20,513 nucleotides of DNA from Beroe ovata (GCA_946803715.1 CAMPET010000111.1:37625-58137), one strand, 5' to 3'. Shown: positions 8,618-18,862, counted from the first letter of the stretch. The notes: generated by a model not told the origin, from the sequence alone. Numbers and translations are program-made.

Positions 8618-9631
8618 ATGGTGCACACCGCTGTGCCGGGAGATGTAACAGAGGATACCCCACTTCTACCCAACTACCCCCCACAGAAGGGAGGGGATCA
8701 GTCATCACCATCATCATGTCACAAAGTCCTACCTCTCCTCATGGTGGCTGGGGCTGGGTTCATATTCAGTGTCCACGCGGTGCTATCCAAACTCATGCCC
8801 ATACCCCCCGGACAATACGTCAGCACGGAGTCAGTGTTTAATCTGTCATTCTGTCTGATGGTCTGCTCCTACCTCGGTGTGGATGTCACTCCACCATTGA
8901 CCATGAAACACAACGCACCCTGGTTCTGGGGACGGGTGCTGCTCGGCGGATTAACTTCCACCGTCAAGATACTGGTGGTGAGAAACATGAACATTGGCGA
9001 TGCCACCGCTATCCTGTTCTCATCCCCCATCTGGGCGTCATTGCTGGCACGGATCATTCTCAAGGAGAAATTCACTATTGTAAACCTAGCTGGGATTATC
9101 ATGGGGTTTGTGGGAATTATTCTCATTGCTAAGCCAGCAGTTCTGTTCGGTGATCACAGGTCGGAACAAGGAGATACGTCAGTGCTATGGGCTGGAATAA
9201 CCCTGGTAGTGTCCGTTCTCATAGCACTATCATTTGTGTGCATCAGGGGGACACGCGGTGCAGTGCACCCTCTCAAATTTGTCCTCTACACAGCTCTTGT
9301 CGAGCTAACTTTGGGCTTCCTCATGAACTTGGCAGTGGGCCAACCCCTCGTCCTACCCCCCTGTGATTGGGTCAAACCCACGTTGTTCTTATGCGCGTGC
9401 ACAGCAACTATCGCCAATATGCTCATTGTGAAGGGCATGTCCCTCGAGAATTCGGGACCGGCGACCATGATGCGCAACTGGGACACCGTATACGCGTACA
9501 TTTTCCAGATAACATTCTTCAGTCACACCCCTGACTGGATGTGCCTCACGGGTGCGGCAATGATTGTGGGTACTACCGTGCTACAAGGTGTGGATAGGAT
9601 GAAGGACATTTCATGTGGCATCGAGTTCTGA
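8618..9631 (+). CDS. SLC35G-like drug/metabolite transporter (two EamA repeats)
   Basis: A complete 337-residue protein from ATG 8618 to TGA 9629-9631, without introns. After a polar N-terminal tail (1-35) come about ten hydrophobic segments arranged as two EamA-type repeats, roughly residues 37-177 and 188-326. The motif GDATAILFSSPIWASLLARI (127-146) followed by ILKE is typical of the SLC35G/TMEM20 branch of the DMT superfamily, as is the later GPATMMRNWDTVYAY. Family length is about 340-370 residues, so the gene looks whole. These are multi-pass membrane proteins whose substrates are poorly defined. The N-terminal tail carries EDTPLL (12-17), which fits the acidic dileucine sorting signal, suggesting an endolysosomal location. 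A possible acceptor (tatcag) just before the ATG hints at a 5' UTR intron. Its 3' end faces minus-strand genes. Confidence 0.85.
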   Translation: MVHTAVPGDVTEDTPLLPNYPPQKGGDQSSPSSCHKVLPLLMVAGAGFIFSVHAVLSKLMPIPPGQYVSTESVFNLSFCLMVCSYLGVDVTPPLTMKHNAPWFWGRVLLGGLTSTVKILVVRNMNIGDATAILFSSPIWASLLARIILKEKFTIVNLAGIIMGFVGIILIAKPAVLFGDHRSEQGDTSVLWAGITLVVSVLIALSFVCIRGTRGAVHPLKFVLYTALVELTLGFLMNLAVGQPLVLPPCDWVKPTLFLCACTATIANMLIVKGMSLENSGPATMMRNWDTVYAYIFQITFFSHTPDWMCLTGAAMIVGTTVLQGVDRMKDISCGIEF

Positions 9632-9645
9632 TAATGTGAGGATAC

Positions 9646-9651
9646 TTTATT
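9646..9651 (-). promoter_or_regulatory. AATAAA polyadenylation signal on the minus strand
   Basis: TTTATT on the plus strand reads AATAAA on the minus strand, about 100 bases beyond the stop of the possible exon at 9752-9921 and about 640 bases beyond the aminotransferase-like stop. It could end either transcript. It lies 15 bases past the stop codon of the opposing SLC35G-like gene, so the transcripts would overlap tail to tail. Confidence 0.35.
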
Positions 9652-9751
9652 GTAACAGTTCAATAGTTATATTTCAACGTGATTGATTATAAAGATTGAC
9701 ACCCCAATGCAATTTTCCAATCGATCGCAATGCTTGTTCTGCAAGCCCTTA

Positions 9752-9921
9752 TCATACTCGTACTCCAGGATGGAATACCATCAAAATGTGGAGAATGGAG
9801 ATCGCCCATAATATCAAAACTAACCAACCTGTCATGTCAGATGTCATGTAGTCGGTGATATCCACTTCCAGGCGTGCAGCCTCCCCAGAAACAGCACTCA
9901 TGATGGTCAACTGACTGCCAA
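9752..9921 (-). CDS. Possible orphan terminal exon encoding a C-terminal membrane segment
   Basis: A good acceptor on the minus strand (actcccctttcag) at 9922 opens a phase-2 frame of 55 complete codons ending in TGA at 9752-9754. The product has a polar, acidic part (SGEAARLEVDITDYMTSDMT) and then a strongly hydrophobic stretch (GWLVLILWAISILHILMVF), like a single transmembrane helix near the C-terminus. No upstream exon was found between here and the aminotransferase-like gene, whose own frame stops at 10294. It could be an alternative last exon of that gene, the end of a nested gene, or chance. The family is not recognised. Confidence 0.25.
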
Positions 9922-9974
9922 CTGAAAGGGGAGTTGTGTTTGTGACACGCGTCAATATTCCGATGAGAGTTAGA

Positions 9975-10005
9975 GAAATACGATTCTTGGGGGAAATACG
10001 ATTCT
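9975..10005. repeat. 18-bp direct repeat pair (gaaatacgattct)
   Basis: Two copies of gaaatacgattct start at 9975 and 9993. The rest of 9922-10293 is AT-rich with no gene seen, and probably includes 3' UTR of the aminotransferase-like gene. Confidence 0.5.
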
Positions 10006-10293
10006 CGACGCAAAATTATCGATTATTTGATTTCAGACATTGAAATGTGCTAGGAAATCAAAATCGAGTTGATTTGCAGCAAATATTCTCATGTTGCAGA
10101 GCTTAAACTGAAATTCAATTACGTTTCAGACATCAGAGAGCATAATTAGGTACTAGATCACTCATGCAATGTCAGAATAATGATGTCATTTGATATTCTT
10201 GTTTAGAATAAACGTCTTTTGAGAATCATGCAAAAAGCACGCCTTTCACTGCAGGGTATACAATTGAAAGAATGGTCCTGGCATGCACAGTTA

Positions 10294-11830
10294 TCAGTCA
10301 CTCCTGTCTATAATCTCGAGAACTGCATCCCTGAGTCTAACAACATCCTCGTGAGTGTTGAAAATGGCCATACTCAGTCTACAAAAATGCCCCATGCCCT
10401 CCATCTCCACCACTCTTATATCAATCCCAAACTCCTCTCTCAGCGCCTCCTTTAGGTTGAGACCAGTGTTGCCCTGTGTCTGCCCAGGGAACATACGCGA
10501 TACGAGCGCAGGCACGGTTGATGGAAGTGGTATCATGGCCATGCTGGGACCGAGGGAGTCTGGATCGGGGGAATAAATGTCACCTGTTCCCCATCCTGCC
10601 GTGAGAGTCTCTACCGCCTGGAGCAGGTTCCGTCTACAAAACTGTCTAGCTGTTTCATCTCTCTCACTGCGCCACTCCTTCTGAAACTAAAGAGATGGGT
10701 TCGATCAGTTACAGCCAAGTCACAAGTGTCAGCTACCATAGTCGGAACTGACATGGGTACTGGAATCATAACTACATCAGGGTCAGTACTATAATATGGT
10801 GGTTCACCTGGGCAGCCCGTTTGGCAGCAATGTAAGGACTGTAGTCCAGGATCCCGGTATAGAACCCGTACACCTGCTCAGTAATACCACCCTCCCAACT
10901 AGTGATCACGTGGTTCACCATATTCTCCCCGACATACAGGATGGCAGCACCCATGGGGGCGAAATTCCACTTGTACAGGTTTATCACAGCAAAGTCGGGG
11001 TCTCCTAACTCCGACTTGAAGCTCATTCCCTCCTCCATGAACACCTGAGCAGCGTCTAAGAACACTTTTATCCCGGGGATCTTGTCCTTGAGTCGAGATA
11101 TCATGTCTGGAACGGGGAGGAGAATGGAGGGGATACACGGGATGTATTCCAGACAACAGAATGTCACGGTCTCTCCCACTTCCTGGGTGATGACAGCTAT
11201 TTCATCGACAACAGAGACAAGCTCACGCTCGAATCTGTTCAGAATTTCTGCCCTGCTTTGAGGGACGGACCTAGCTCCGCCATTGTCGGTCAGCAGCTTC
11301 AACTCCAACACTCTCACATCCAAGAGATGTTCCATGAATACTCTCCTCATTGGGCCAAACACACAATCTGTCAATATCAGGATCGGTCGCTTCCTACTGA
11401 AATAGAGACTCTTGTGCCAGTGATGTGCCACAATGGCACCAGCCGTGGTGGCATTTTGTACAAAACTCCATTTCTTCTCCCACGATAGATGCTTATGTGT
11501 CTCCTCCCTGCTTTCTTGGAAAATTGACACCACTTCCCTGAGTGATTCTTGTACCTCTGGACCGAGACGAAACGTGAAGTGGTACCGATGAGGGCCGGAA
11601 TCCTGGATATAGTGGTCTCGGAACTTGTTTTGAGTTTCAAGGACGCACCAGGCAGGCCCACCTAAACTCCCCGTGTTCAACCGTGTCACTCCGTCGTCAA
11701 AGTGAGGGAAATGCACCGATTTGATTGTCGCACGGGGTGGTCTGTTTTGGTAGGATCGTCTGGGCGAGCTTTGGACATCTGCATCAAGCACGTCTCCGTC
11801 CAGCTCAACAAGCGCGTCGTTGTAGGACAT
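10294..11830 (-). CDS. Class V aminotransferase-like PLP enzyme (isopenicillin N epimerase-like group)
   Basis: Exon 1 runs 11830-10808 (341 codons, donor CCCAG|GTGAAC, phase 0). Exon 2 starts at 10686 (ctctttag) or, equally in frame, 10680 (tttcag), and ends at TGA 10294-10296, giving about 471 residues. Fold-type I features are in order: RLNTGSLGGP (50-59), the usual N-terminal substrate/PLP region; NATTAG (116-121); VFLDAAQ with D259, the expected partner of the PLP ring nitrogen; and INLYKWNFAPMGAAILYV with K287, the expected Schiff-base lysine. Length and order match isopenicillin N epimerase-like/cysteine desulfurase-like proteins; the substrate cannot be told. The ATG at 11830 has A at -3. 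A TTG-initiated extension was rejected. An acceptor at 11874 keeps the frame open upstream, so a longer N-terminus is possible (see 12724-12773). The adjacent ALG1 gene is also on the minus strand. Confidence 0.85.
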
Positions 11831-11873
11831 GGTACAGAGTGACAACTGGAGAAAACTTGATATGAAACTGGGA

Positions 11874-13107
11874 CTGCAAATAGAAGCAACGGCAATGGTG
11901 CAATAATCGAAAACTGAGGGTCATGACTCATGATCTTATGAAATTGAAATTTAGACTTATGAAATTGAGACGAGTCTACGTTTCAAGGATGCATTATATA
12001 TTATTTCATGGATGTGTTATCATACATAGCATGTAAGATAAGGTTATACCTTGGTAATACCTAGCGTCAGATGAAATCTAATTTGCGGCCTAACTTGATG
12101 TGCGGAGCAAAGGGAATGAAGATACGAATATCAATTGTCTTAAAAAAGCAGCAATCAGACTCAAAAATTCGATAATTAGATGTCTGATGCAATGATAATT
12201 TTTTTGAACCAACTATTAAATAAGTTTCCCGTGACAGCAGAATTTTATCACACTGTAGAGCTCTCATTGGAGCACAGTGAACCCGAGCGATACAGATGGG
12301 ACCCCTCGTGTTAACGGAGTGACCTGGCACACAGCATTCTTCTTAGGCCGAAAAGCGTGTTTAAAAGTCACGTGGTATCAAGTTCCGTCTCGGAGTTGAC
12401 TACAACTGTAATTCTATGAGTGAATGTGCCGTAAAATTAGCTCATAATAGTACTCGTACTATAGAAACTCGTGCCTTCGTTTCTAGTACTCGTGTCATAA
12501 CTGCAGTCTGCACAAAAGCGAAACATATTGCATAAGTACACTCATTTGAGAAAAAGGCCATTCCAGGTGGCTGTTATTACATTATCATCCGGGGACCAAG
12601 ACGGATTTAGGGATAATCAAATTATTGCGTTACCAACGTAAGTAAAGGTAAGACGTAAGTAAATCACATTGCCTAGAAAGTCGATTGTTATCTTAATCTG
12701 AATCACAGATTCATTGAACTCACTTGATATCAAATTTGGTCTCCGAGTCCCCGAGCGAAGACCGCGCAGCCATACCACAGAGAGGGAGAGAGAAGTTTCC
12801 TGCCATGTGCCTAGGAGAAAAGCAAATGTTAGAGACATCAAGATTTGCATCGTGGCTGCGCGCGTCGCGTGATCGAGCGCGCGCGATCAATAATTCCAGT
12901 AGCGCGCATAGCATTTAGCAAATATACAACCGCCGCTTACGTGAAATAGAACTAATGTTTGATTGTGACATGTGGCAAAACTGAACACCAAAACTCGCAA
13001 AAACTAAATCATACTGATCGAAAATGATTACAAATGCAATACCTTGGTCATCAAATAATGTAAAATGAAACGTCTAAAAGTTAACAAGTTGAAATGGAAA
13101 GCGGAAA
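11874..13107. other. Upstream region of the aminotransferase-like gene, with a CpG-rich patch
   Basis: Mostly AT-rich and non-coding. A CpG-dense patch at about 12850-12905 (gcgcgcgtcgcgtgatcgag and a near-palindromic tgatcgagcgcgcgcgatca) stands out and could be promoter sequence. A doubled cttatgaaattga lies at about 11935-11970, and an imperfect agtactcgtact palindrome near 12448. No complete gene is seen. Confidence 0.5.
12724..12773 (-). CDS. Possible first coding exon of the aminotransferase-like gene
   Basis: On the minus strand an ATG at 12771-12773 (G at -3 and +4) opens MAARSSLGDSETKFDI and reaches an AA|GTGAGT donor in phase 2. The next good acceptor downstream, tatttgcag at 11874, would continue this phase into the aminotransferase-like frame with no stop, adding about 31 residues before its ATG. 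The exon lies just downstream of a CpG-rich patch, as a promoter-proximal exon would. Support is splice and phase agreement only; the added segment has no recognised domain. Confidence 0.25.
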
Positions 13108-14627
13108 TCACTCGCTCATGAACTGGCGCATTATTCCGTTGACATTTTCCCCCTCATGATCTTCGAACACAAAATCCTCGTCAAATGTCGGGAGTGCCAA
13201 CTGTCTCCAATGATAGTGCCACGGTAATTTCCTGAAATGCTCGACTCCGTTCCGCAAGATATGGAAATGTCTGTTCTCCTTCTTGCCAAAATTCCGGAAC
13301 ATGGTTAGGAACTGCTTTGTTAACTGCTCACTATCGTCAAAGACACACCCATTCTTTCCGTGATGCACAAGTTCGCTCAAACACGCGAAATTTCTCGCGC
13401 ATACTGGAATACCAGCAGCAAACATATCCACTACTTTCATCGGCAGATCAAGGCCCGACGAGCTGAAGTGAAGTGAAACACCGAGATCGGACGCTGCCAA
13501 TAGTTTGGGATAGTCCTCTGGTTCCAGCCAGCACGTTACAATACTGACATGCTCCATTTCCAGCTCTGTTATCCTCGCCTCGTAATGAGATTTCAGTGGG
13601 CCAGTTCCCGTGATAGCACACACGAGATCAGGATGCTCCTGAGTCCAGGCGCTGTCATATGACACCAGCGCCGATAGGAGAATAGAGAAATCCTCATCGG
13701 GTGTCCAGCTGGTGGAGCTCACTATGAGAGCAGGTCTGTTGTCCATCTTCTCAATCTGTCCCTTGTCCCCGCCAACACGAGTAAATGCCCCGAATTCCGG
13801 GTATTGGGTCTGCAGACGGGTAAACAGTTCGTGTTTCTCTCGCGGTGTGAGAGTTGTGAGGAGGGATGGGCGATCGTGGAGAGCAAACGCTTTGATTCCC
13901 CAGTGATCATGCAAGTCAGATGACATTGCGTTTGTAACACAGAAATTGTCGTCTGACAGCCTGAGGGAAAAACGTTTATAAAGCGTAAAGCAATGTCAGA
14001 GAGAATGTTGCCAATTTGCCGTAGTAAAGCACGTGTAAAGTTCGTAAGTGTGTGGCGCAAAGATGTCATGGCATACCTTCCGAAAAGTCTTTCAAAAACT
14101 CTAGCCACTTTGACGATAGGGCTGTTTTCCCGCGAATTGAGACCCAGGATAGTGTATCCATAGTTATGCCAGTCAATAACCATCTTAGCATCGTACAATC
14201 TAGACACCACCCACACTACACCCATAACGGGAATAGTTGGCGGGTTCTGCATGAGAATAGACCCGCACCCCCAGAAACACCGCCCGCAAGTCAGCACCAA
14301 CACAAGGGTTTGGACGAGGGGTTTTATCACGAGGTTAATAGCCCGGGGTAGAGGTATTCGCCAGGGCGCAAGGAGGTGTAGATTGATGTTCTCATTGGAC
14401 ACGAGGTCGGGGTGGGGGGTTCTGCCCCTTTCCGCTATATACTCCACGGTGAAGCCCTCCCGGGCCAGGGAGAGACAGTGGTGTCCCATACGGGGGCTAC
14501 GCCCCACATCACCCAACACTATGACACCCACTCGCTTCTTGTTCTTGCTGTTCCGTGAGTGGATTATCAGGAAAACGAGGGGCAGGGAAAGGAACAGGAA
14601 CACCGTCTCCAACAATCCCAGTGACAT
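13108..14627 (-). CDS. ALG1: ALG1, chitobiosyldiphosphodolichol beta-mannosyltransferase
   Basis: Exon 1 is 14627-14077 and exon 2 is 13960-13108, split by a 116-base intron (GGAAG|GTATGC ... ccctcag|G). The phases join to give LFGRLSDDNFCVTNAM, and the product is 467 residues, close to the usual length of about 460. ALG1 adds the first mannose from GDP-mannose to GlcNAc2-PP-dolichol on the cytosolic face of the ER in N-glycan precursor synthesis. An N-terminal hydrophobic anchor (about 4-23) precedes VIVLGDVGRSPRMGHH, a family signature near residue 40. The C-terminal GT-B half has SSTSWTPDEDF and SSSGLDLPMKVVDM (about 350-363), the conserved nucleotide-sugar-binding stretch with its GLDLPMK core. 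FALHDRP matches the usual linker. A longer exon-1 frame reading through the intron to 13722 is an artefact. All expected regions are intact, so the gene is probably functional. Confidence 0.93.
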
Positions 14628-15560
14628 GAGATAGCGTTCCTATCATGAAAAGGGAGGGGATTTATTGCATGAGGGGTCATGTAATTCAGGTGAAAATTTA
14701 ATGATAATATTATGCGAATTGCGAGCTATAACATTGATTATTGTTGATTATCCCCAGGGAAAAAGAAAAGCAAACGGTTTATAGAAACATTTTTACCAGA
14801 GGACAATATCACTTGAAAAGCGTTACAAAGTCGCTAAAACCAAAAGAATGTCAAGTATACAAAGGGGTTTTACACCAATGATAAAATTAACAAAAAGAAA
14901 AACACAACTGAGTAACAATATTTCTAACAATAGAATAATTAATAACATCATAATTTTATCAATTGATTGCTACCTAGGTTCATTTAACTTGAAAACAATG
15001 AAATAACTCAATAATAAACTACAGATTAACTTCAAATTTAGTTGAAAATTATAAATATGGATTAATCACAAATAACTAAATATAACGTGAATTGAAAATG
15101 GAAGCTACGTACAATCAATGATCACAGTTTACACAATAAATTACCATGGTTTTCGAGAGAAAATAACTCGTAACAAGTAGCCAATAAGACAATAAGAGAC
15201 AATCAAGATACAATAATAGACTGGTGTTCAAGTGTTGCAGCTTGCTGCCTCATTCTTCCTCAAACCAGTCATAGTAATGTAGTAGTATCACCGAGCAAAT
15301 GCTGACATTAGCAAATCGCACACCTGCAATAGGAAATAATATAGAACAATAGCCTCGTAGTAATTATTCTCTTATGGCATAACCACGACTCATTAACAGA
15401 GATCATGGTATCGGAGTGGGCTAAAATTAGATACATGAGCGGGCTTGTTCGTTACAAGCTCATCCCTCACGATTCACAATATTTTTCCGTCCTTCGGGTG
15501 ATAATAAGTAGGTAGGTTCCTAATTATTATTACTGATTAAAAGTTAATTCCAGGTAATTA
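14628..15560. other. AT-rich intergenic DNA between ALG1 and the iPLA2 gene
   Basis: No coding exon, RNA gene or clear repeat was recognised. The sequence from about 14690 to 15230 is especially AT-rich. It should contain the ALG1 promoter at the left and the iPLA2 3' UTR at the right. No minus-strand AATAAA was seen close to the iPLA2 stop. Confidence 0.55.
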
Positions 15561-18500
15561 TTATAGGCAATCGACTACCTTCTCGTAGTCTTCTCTCCTC
15601 TCGTAGATAAACGACTGAATATCCCAGAGAGTTTCGATCAGGTTCTTGTTGTCCTTTTCATCCATAGCCATGTTGTACTTGAGTCGAGGCTGGAAACGGA
15701 AGTAGAAACACCCGATACTCTCACACCACGCCTTGCACCCCATCACAATCGCCCCGTCAGTAGCAGCACACTGAGACGCGGGTTGAAGGATTACCATTCA
15801 GTGTTCGGTTTTCAAAATGATATTGTGAACTGATATGTGTCTTCATACAGTAACAAAGTTTCGTCTTCACGGTGCCTACAGTAACAAGGGGGGAACCTCA
15901 GGAGTACAGTAGCGAATAGCAATTGCTAGTAAAATGGTGAATGAAAGTTTCACTTCTCACACATTTTAACAAAAAGTATAATTCATCACCCTCCCTCCTC
16001 TCCACAGGAGATACCTGTTCCACGAGTGTCTCCGCGAATTCCTTGATTCCGAGGAGGAATCTACCAGCACCCAGAGCGCCGTCCACTTTACTGACATTGT
16101 AATCTCGTACACTGACTTCCGGGGGCAGGCCCGTACCGAATGATAGCACGATATACGGCTTTGTCGGTTCTTGCTTGAAATCTGTCGATACATCACCTGG
16201 AATTGAGGGGATGACTATCGATTTGTTGAATTATTTCTGGATAATACTTCATTGTTATGTCCGTCATAACATCTTATCGACAACAAATGACCCTTCCCCG
16301 AATCTACTGCTGCTCTGCCCCACCCCCCCTCAGAACAGCAGAGACCCCCTCTACTCACACTCCGGTCTGACCGGTCTACTCTCGATGAAGCCGCTACTCC
16401 CTCCCTCCTCCTGGTCAGAGTTTGTGAAATCCTCACCCACCACGGCTCTCATCATGCCCTCAGTAAACGACACGGGTGATGCACTCTGTACAACGTGTTA
16501 TTAGGGAATAGGAAGATGGTGCATGGTCATAGTTAGGAGGATAAGTTTATTGCTTAATCACACATTGTGATGGTCTAAAATAAACAATATCTCTAATCTT
16601 GAAATATGCTCGATTAAGACAATGCTGGAGATGATGAAACACTGATCCCCCACCTCAGCATAGCCGAGCCTGCCCGGGTCTCTGTTACACTCATGCATCT
16701 CTGTGAGCATGGCAATCGTGGGGTTGTTAGCCATGATACCCCCGTCAATAAACCTCTTGTGGGGGGTGAAGAATGTGGGGGCAGCACTGCTCGATCTCGT
16801 GGCTTCCCACACTTTCTGAAGGTGGGGAGGTGGGCAGTTGTTCTCCGATCTGAAGCCGAAGTTCTTGAAGAGATGGAGCTTGCAGGGTCTGCAGTCGGCT
16901 ATGGTGGCGGGTATAATGACACGGGGGAATTGCCGAGATGACATCATTTGAGTCTCGCTGAAACTCTCCTTCATGGATTGTTCCAAAACATCCGTGTTGT
17001 AGGGTCGATGACCTGTCATGGGGAGGAGTGGTAAGTCATGGGGAGGAGTGGTAAGTCATGGAGAGGAGTGGTAAGTCATGGGGAGGAGTTGTAAGTCATG
17101 GGAAGGAGTGGTAAGTCATGGGAAGGAGTGGTAAGTCATGGGGATTGGGTGATGTGTTATTCCATGTAAAGAGTGATAAATAGTTAACAGTAAAATAACA
17201 GTTCTCAGACCTCAGTACCTACCTCTGAAAACGTCGTCCTTGAATCCAAAGTAGAGTTTCTGTAAGTCTCGGATAGTTTTGCCGGTGTTGACGAGACCTA
17301 CTGCTATCATGGACCCCGTACTGGTTCCCCCGATCCAATCAAACAACTGTTTCACACCCACTTTGGTCCTCCTCTCTATTTCGAGTATCATCTGAACTAG
17401 GAGCAGGCCCCGGATTCCACCCCCGTCCAGGGCAAGAACTGCTGCGTGGTTGTGATCCCAGCCGGGCCGACATCGAGCCATCTTGTGACTCAGTGACGCC
17501 TCCAAATCTGAGGTTAGCACATGACTCTATAATAAGTATATCACGAGTGACAAGGTGATAATGTGTAGCGCTAGAGGGTGGTTCACATTACATTTCTATA
17601 ATAGTTCTACAATAGTTGTCACTATTGAAGATAATCTCCAATGTAGATGATCTTCAATAGATTCAGTACAGATTCTACATAATTATAGTAAAAACACGGG
17701 AGTGATCGAGTGTTCACCTTGCTCGTGGATAGGCGGGTATTCCTTGACATTGAGAAACTTTGCATCAACCGCACCCACACCAGAGAGGAGTTTCATAGTG
17801 TTCCTCAAACTCTCACTCTTAGCTATATCATAGACCGTCTCTCCCTTCCTGTTCTTGCGGTTCAGATTAGCTCCGAGAACCACAAGGGCTTTGAGGAGCA
17901 ACTCTCGCGTGCTCTGCGAAGAGACACTGAGATCACGATGGGGAAAACCCTACAATAATATGTAGAGCTTTCTTTTTTAGATATTGTCTCGTCGTAGGAT
18001 AACAATATAACGAATTTTGGAGACAATTCGCAGCTCGAGCGAGAGACAACCATATTGTAGATTTGTAGAAGCCGGCAATATTGAGTAAGCGGTAATAACT
18101 CCTCAACTGAACCAGTAGAGTTGATGTGGATCGTTGAACTCACGCCAGGTTTAGCTGGGAGCGCAGCTAGACATTGGAGTGGTGTTAGTCCCTGACTGTT
18201 CTCCACATCAACCGATACCCCATTGAGGATAAGTGCCATAGCCTGATCTAGTGCGTTATCCATATCTTCTCCCAGCACCACCTTGTGTAGTGCTGTCTCA
18301 CCTGAAACACGTGGTGTCAGCCTGATTACACCGAGGTGTCAAAGTGGTGTCAGCACGGTGGTCCTTACAGACAAATCCTGTCTTCAGAAGGGTCACCGAG
18401 TTCTAACAATAACATGAAGGATCTCAAAATCATAACCCCACTCAAGCACAGGTAATTAAGCTTGATGATTAGAATCAAGCAGGAAAATGTAAGGTGCAAA

Positions 18501-18570
18501 CTCGACTGTACCTACCTTCGTGATTTAGCAGTGTAGAGTCTATCTTATGATGGACGAGACATTGTATGAT
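15561..18570 (-). CDS. Calcium-independent phospholipase A2 (iPLA2/PLA2G6-like), C-terminal eight exons
   Basis: Eight exons in matching phase: 18570-18516, 18301-18144, 17913-17718, 17507-17223, 17012-16654, 16485-16359, 16196-16015 and 15770-15561 (TAA), together 523 residues. The first three encode ankyrin repeats (NHEGGETALHKVVLGEDMDN, RKNRKGETVYDIAKS). Exon 4 holds the patatin-like oxyanion loop DGGGIRG and the nucleophile elbow GTSTGS. Exon 5 has the catalytic Asp in FIDGGIMANNPT. Exon 7 carries SFGTG, and exon 8 ends with CKAWCESIG and a family-like C-terminus. Together these mark the PLA2G6 group, which releases fatty acid from the sn-2 position of phospholipids through a Ser/Asp dyad. 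Exon 6 is an unusual extra segment but is required by phase. The usual length is about 750-800 residues, so 230-280 N-terminal residues are missing. They are not in 18571-18862, where the sequence reaches an N. Whether the gene is whole in the genome is unknown. Confidence 0.9.
17015..17150. repeat. 20-bp minisatellite inside an iPLA2 intron
   Basis: About 6.8 copies of gtaagtcatggggaggagtg (plus strand) with one or two changes each. It fills most of the 210-base intron between iPLA2 exons 4 and 5 and ends exactly at the acceptor, so the last unit provides the polypyrimidine tract (cactcctccccatgacag on the minus strand). Confidence 0.93.
17622..17660. repeat. Stem-loop in an iPLA2 intron
   Basis: ctattgaagataatc (17622-17636) is complementary to gatgatcttcaatag (17646-17660) at 14 of 15 positions, with a 9-base loop. 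It sits in the intron between exons 3 and 4 (17717-17508). No mature small RNA can be claimed from sequence alone. Confidence 0.6.
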
Positions 18571-18862
18571 CTGATAAAATAGGGTTTGTATGTTAGCTGG
18601 GATATGGCTACAATCTACACAGAATGTACCTTCACATGTTCATATTCCAATAATACAGTATTCTAATTAATTATTCTTACAGTATTCTAATTATTCTTTT
18701 AATACTCTTATAGTGATCTCAGTCTAGTATAATAGAAATTGTACAGCAGTGTAGGTACTGTTCAAAGATCATCCATTGTAGGTATCGAAGTAACATGACA
18801 ATATAATACTTCAACAGTACGTCCAGTGTCCACTGTCCATATTCTGAGGGCAAAGTTTACAN
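18571..18862. other. Probable iPLA2 intron sequence up to an assembly N
   Basis: No further ankyrin exon was recognised. A 25-base direct duplication (tacagtattctaatta...) lies at about 18654-18703. The stretch ends at the single N at 18862, beyond which the sequence switches abruptly to retrotransposon. Confidence 0.5.

Noticed and set aside
10772-11845. Aminotransferase-like start at 11845 and end at 10772
   Set aside because: The upstream start is TTG, not ATG, and the last 11 residues lie in the intron past a good donor. The ATG at 11830 and splicing to exon 2 give a full-length enzyme.
12720-12918. Overlapping open frames on both strands in the CpG-rich patch
   Set aside because: Both are short and open mainly because of the base composition. 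Only the ATG at 12773 with its donor was kept, at low confidence.
13722-14627. A 301-residue open frame on the minus strand as a single-exon protein
   Set aside because: Its first 183 residues are ALG1 exon 1, but beyond 14077 it reads through the 116-base intron and then out of frame across exon 2. The spliced model restores the family motifs.
17015-17150. CRISPR-like array of 20-bp repeats
   Set aside because: The units are directly adjacent with no spacers and lie in an intron of a eukaryotic gene, so this is a minisatellite.
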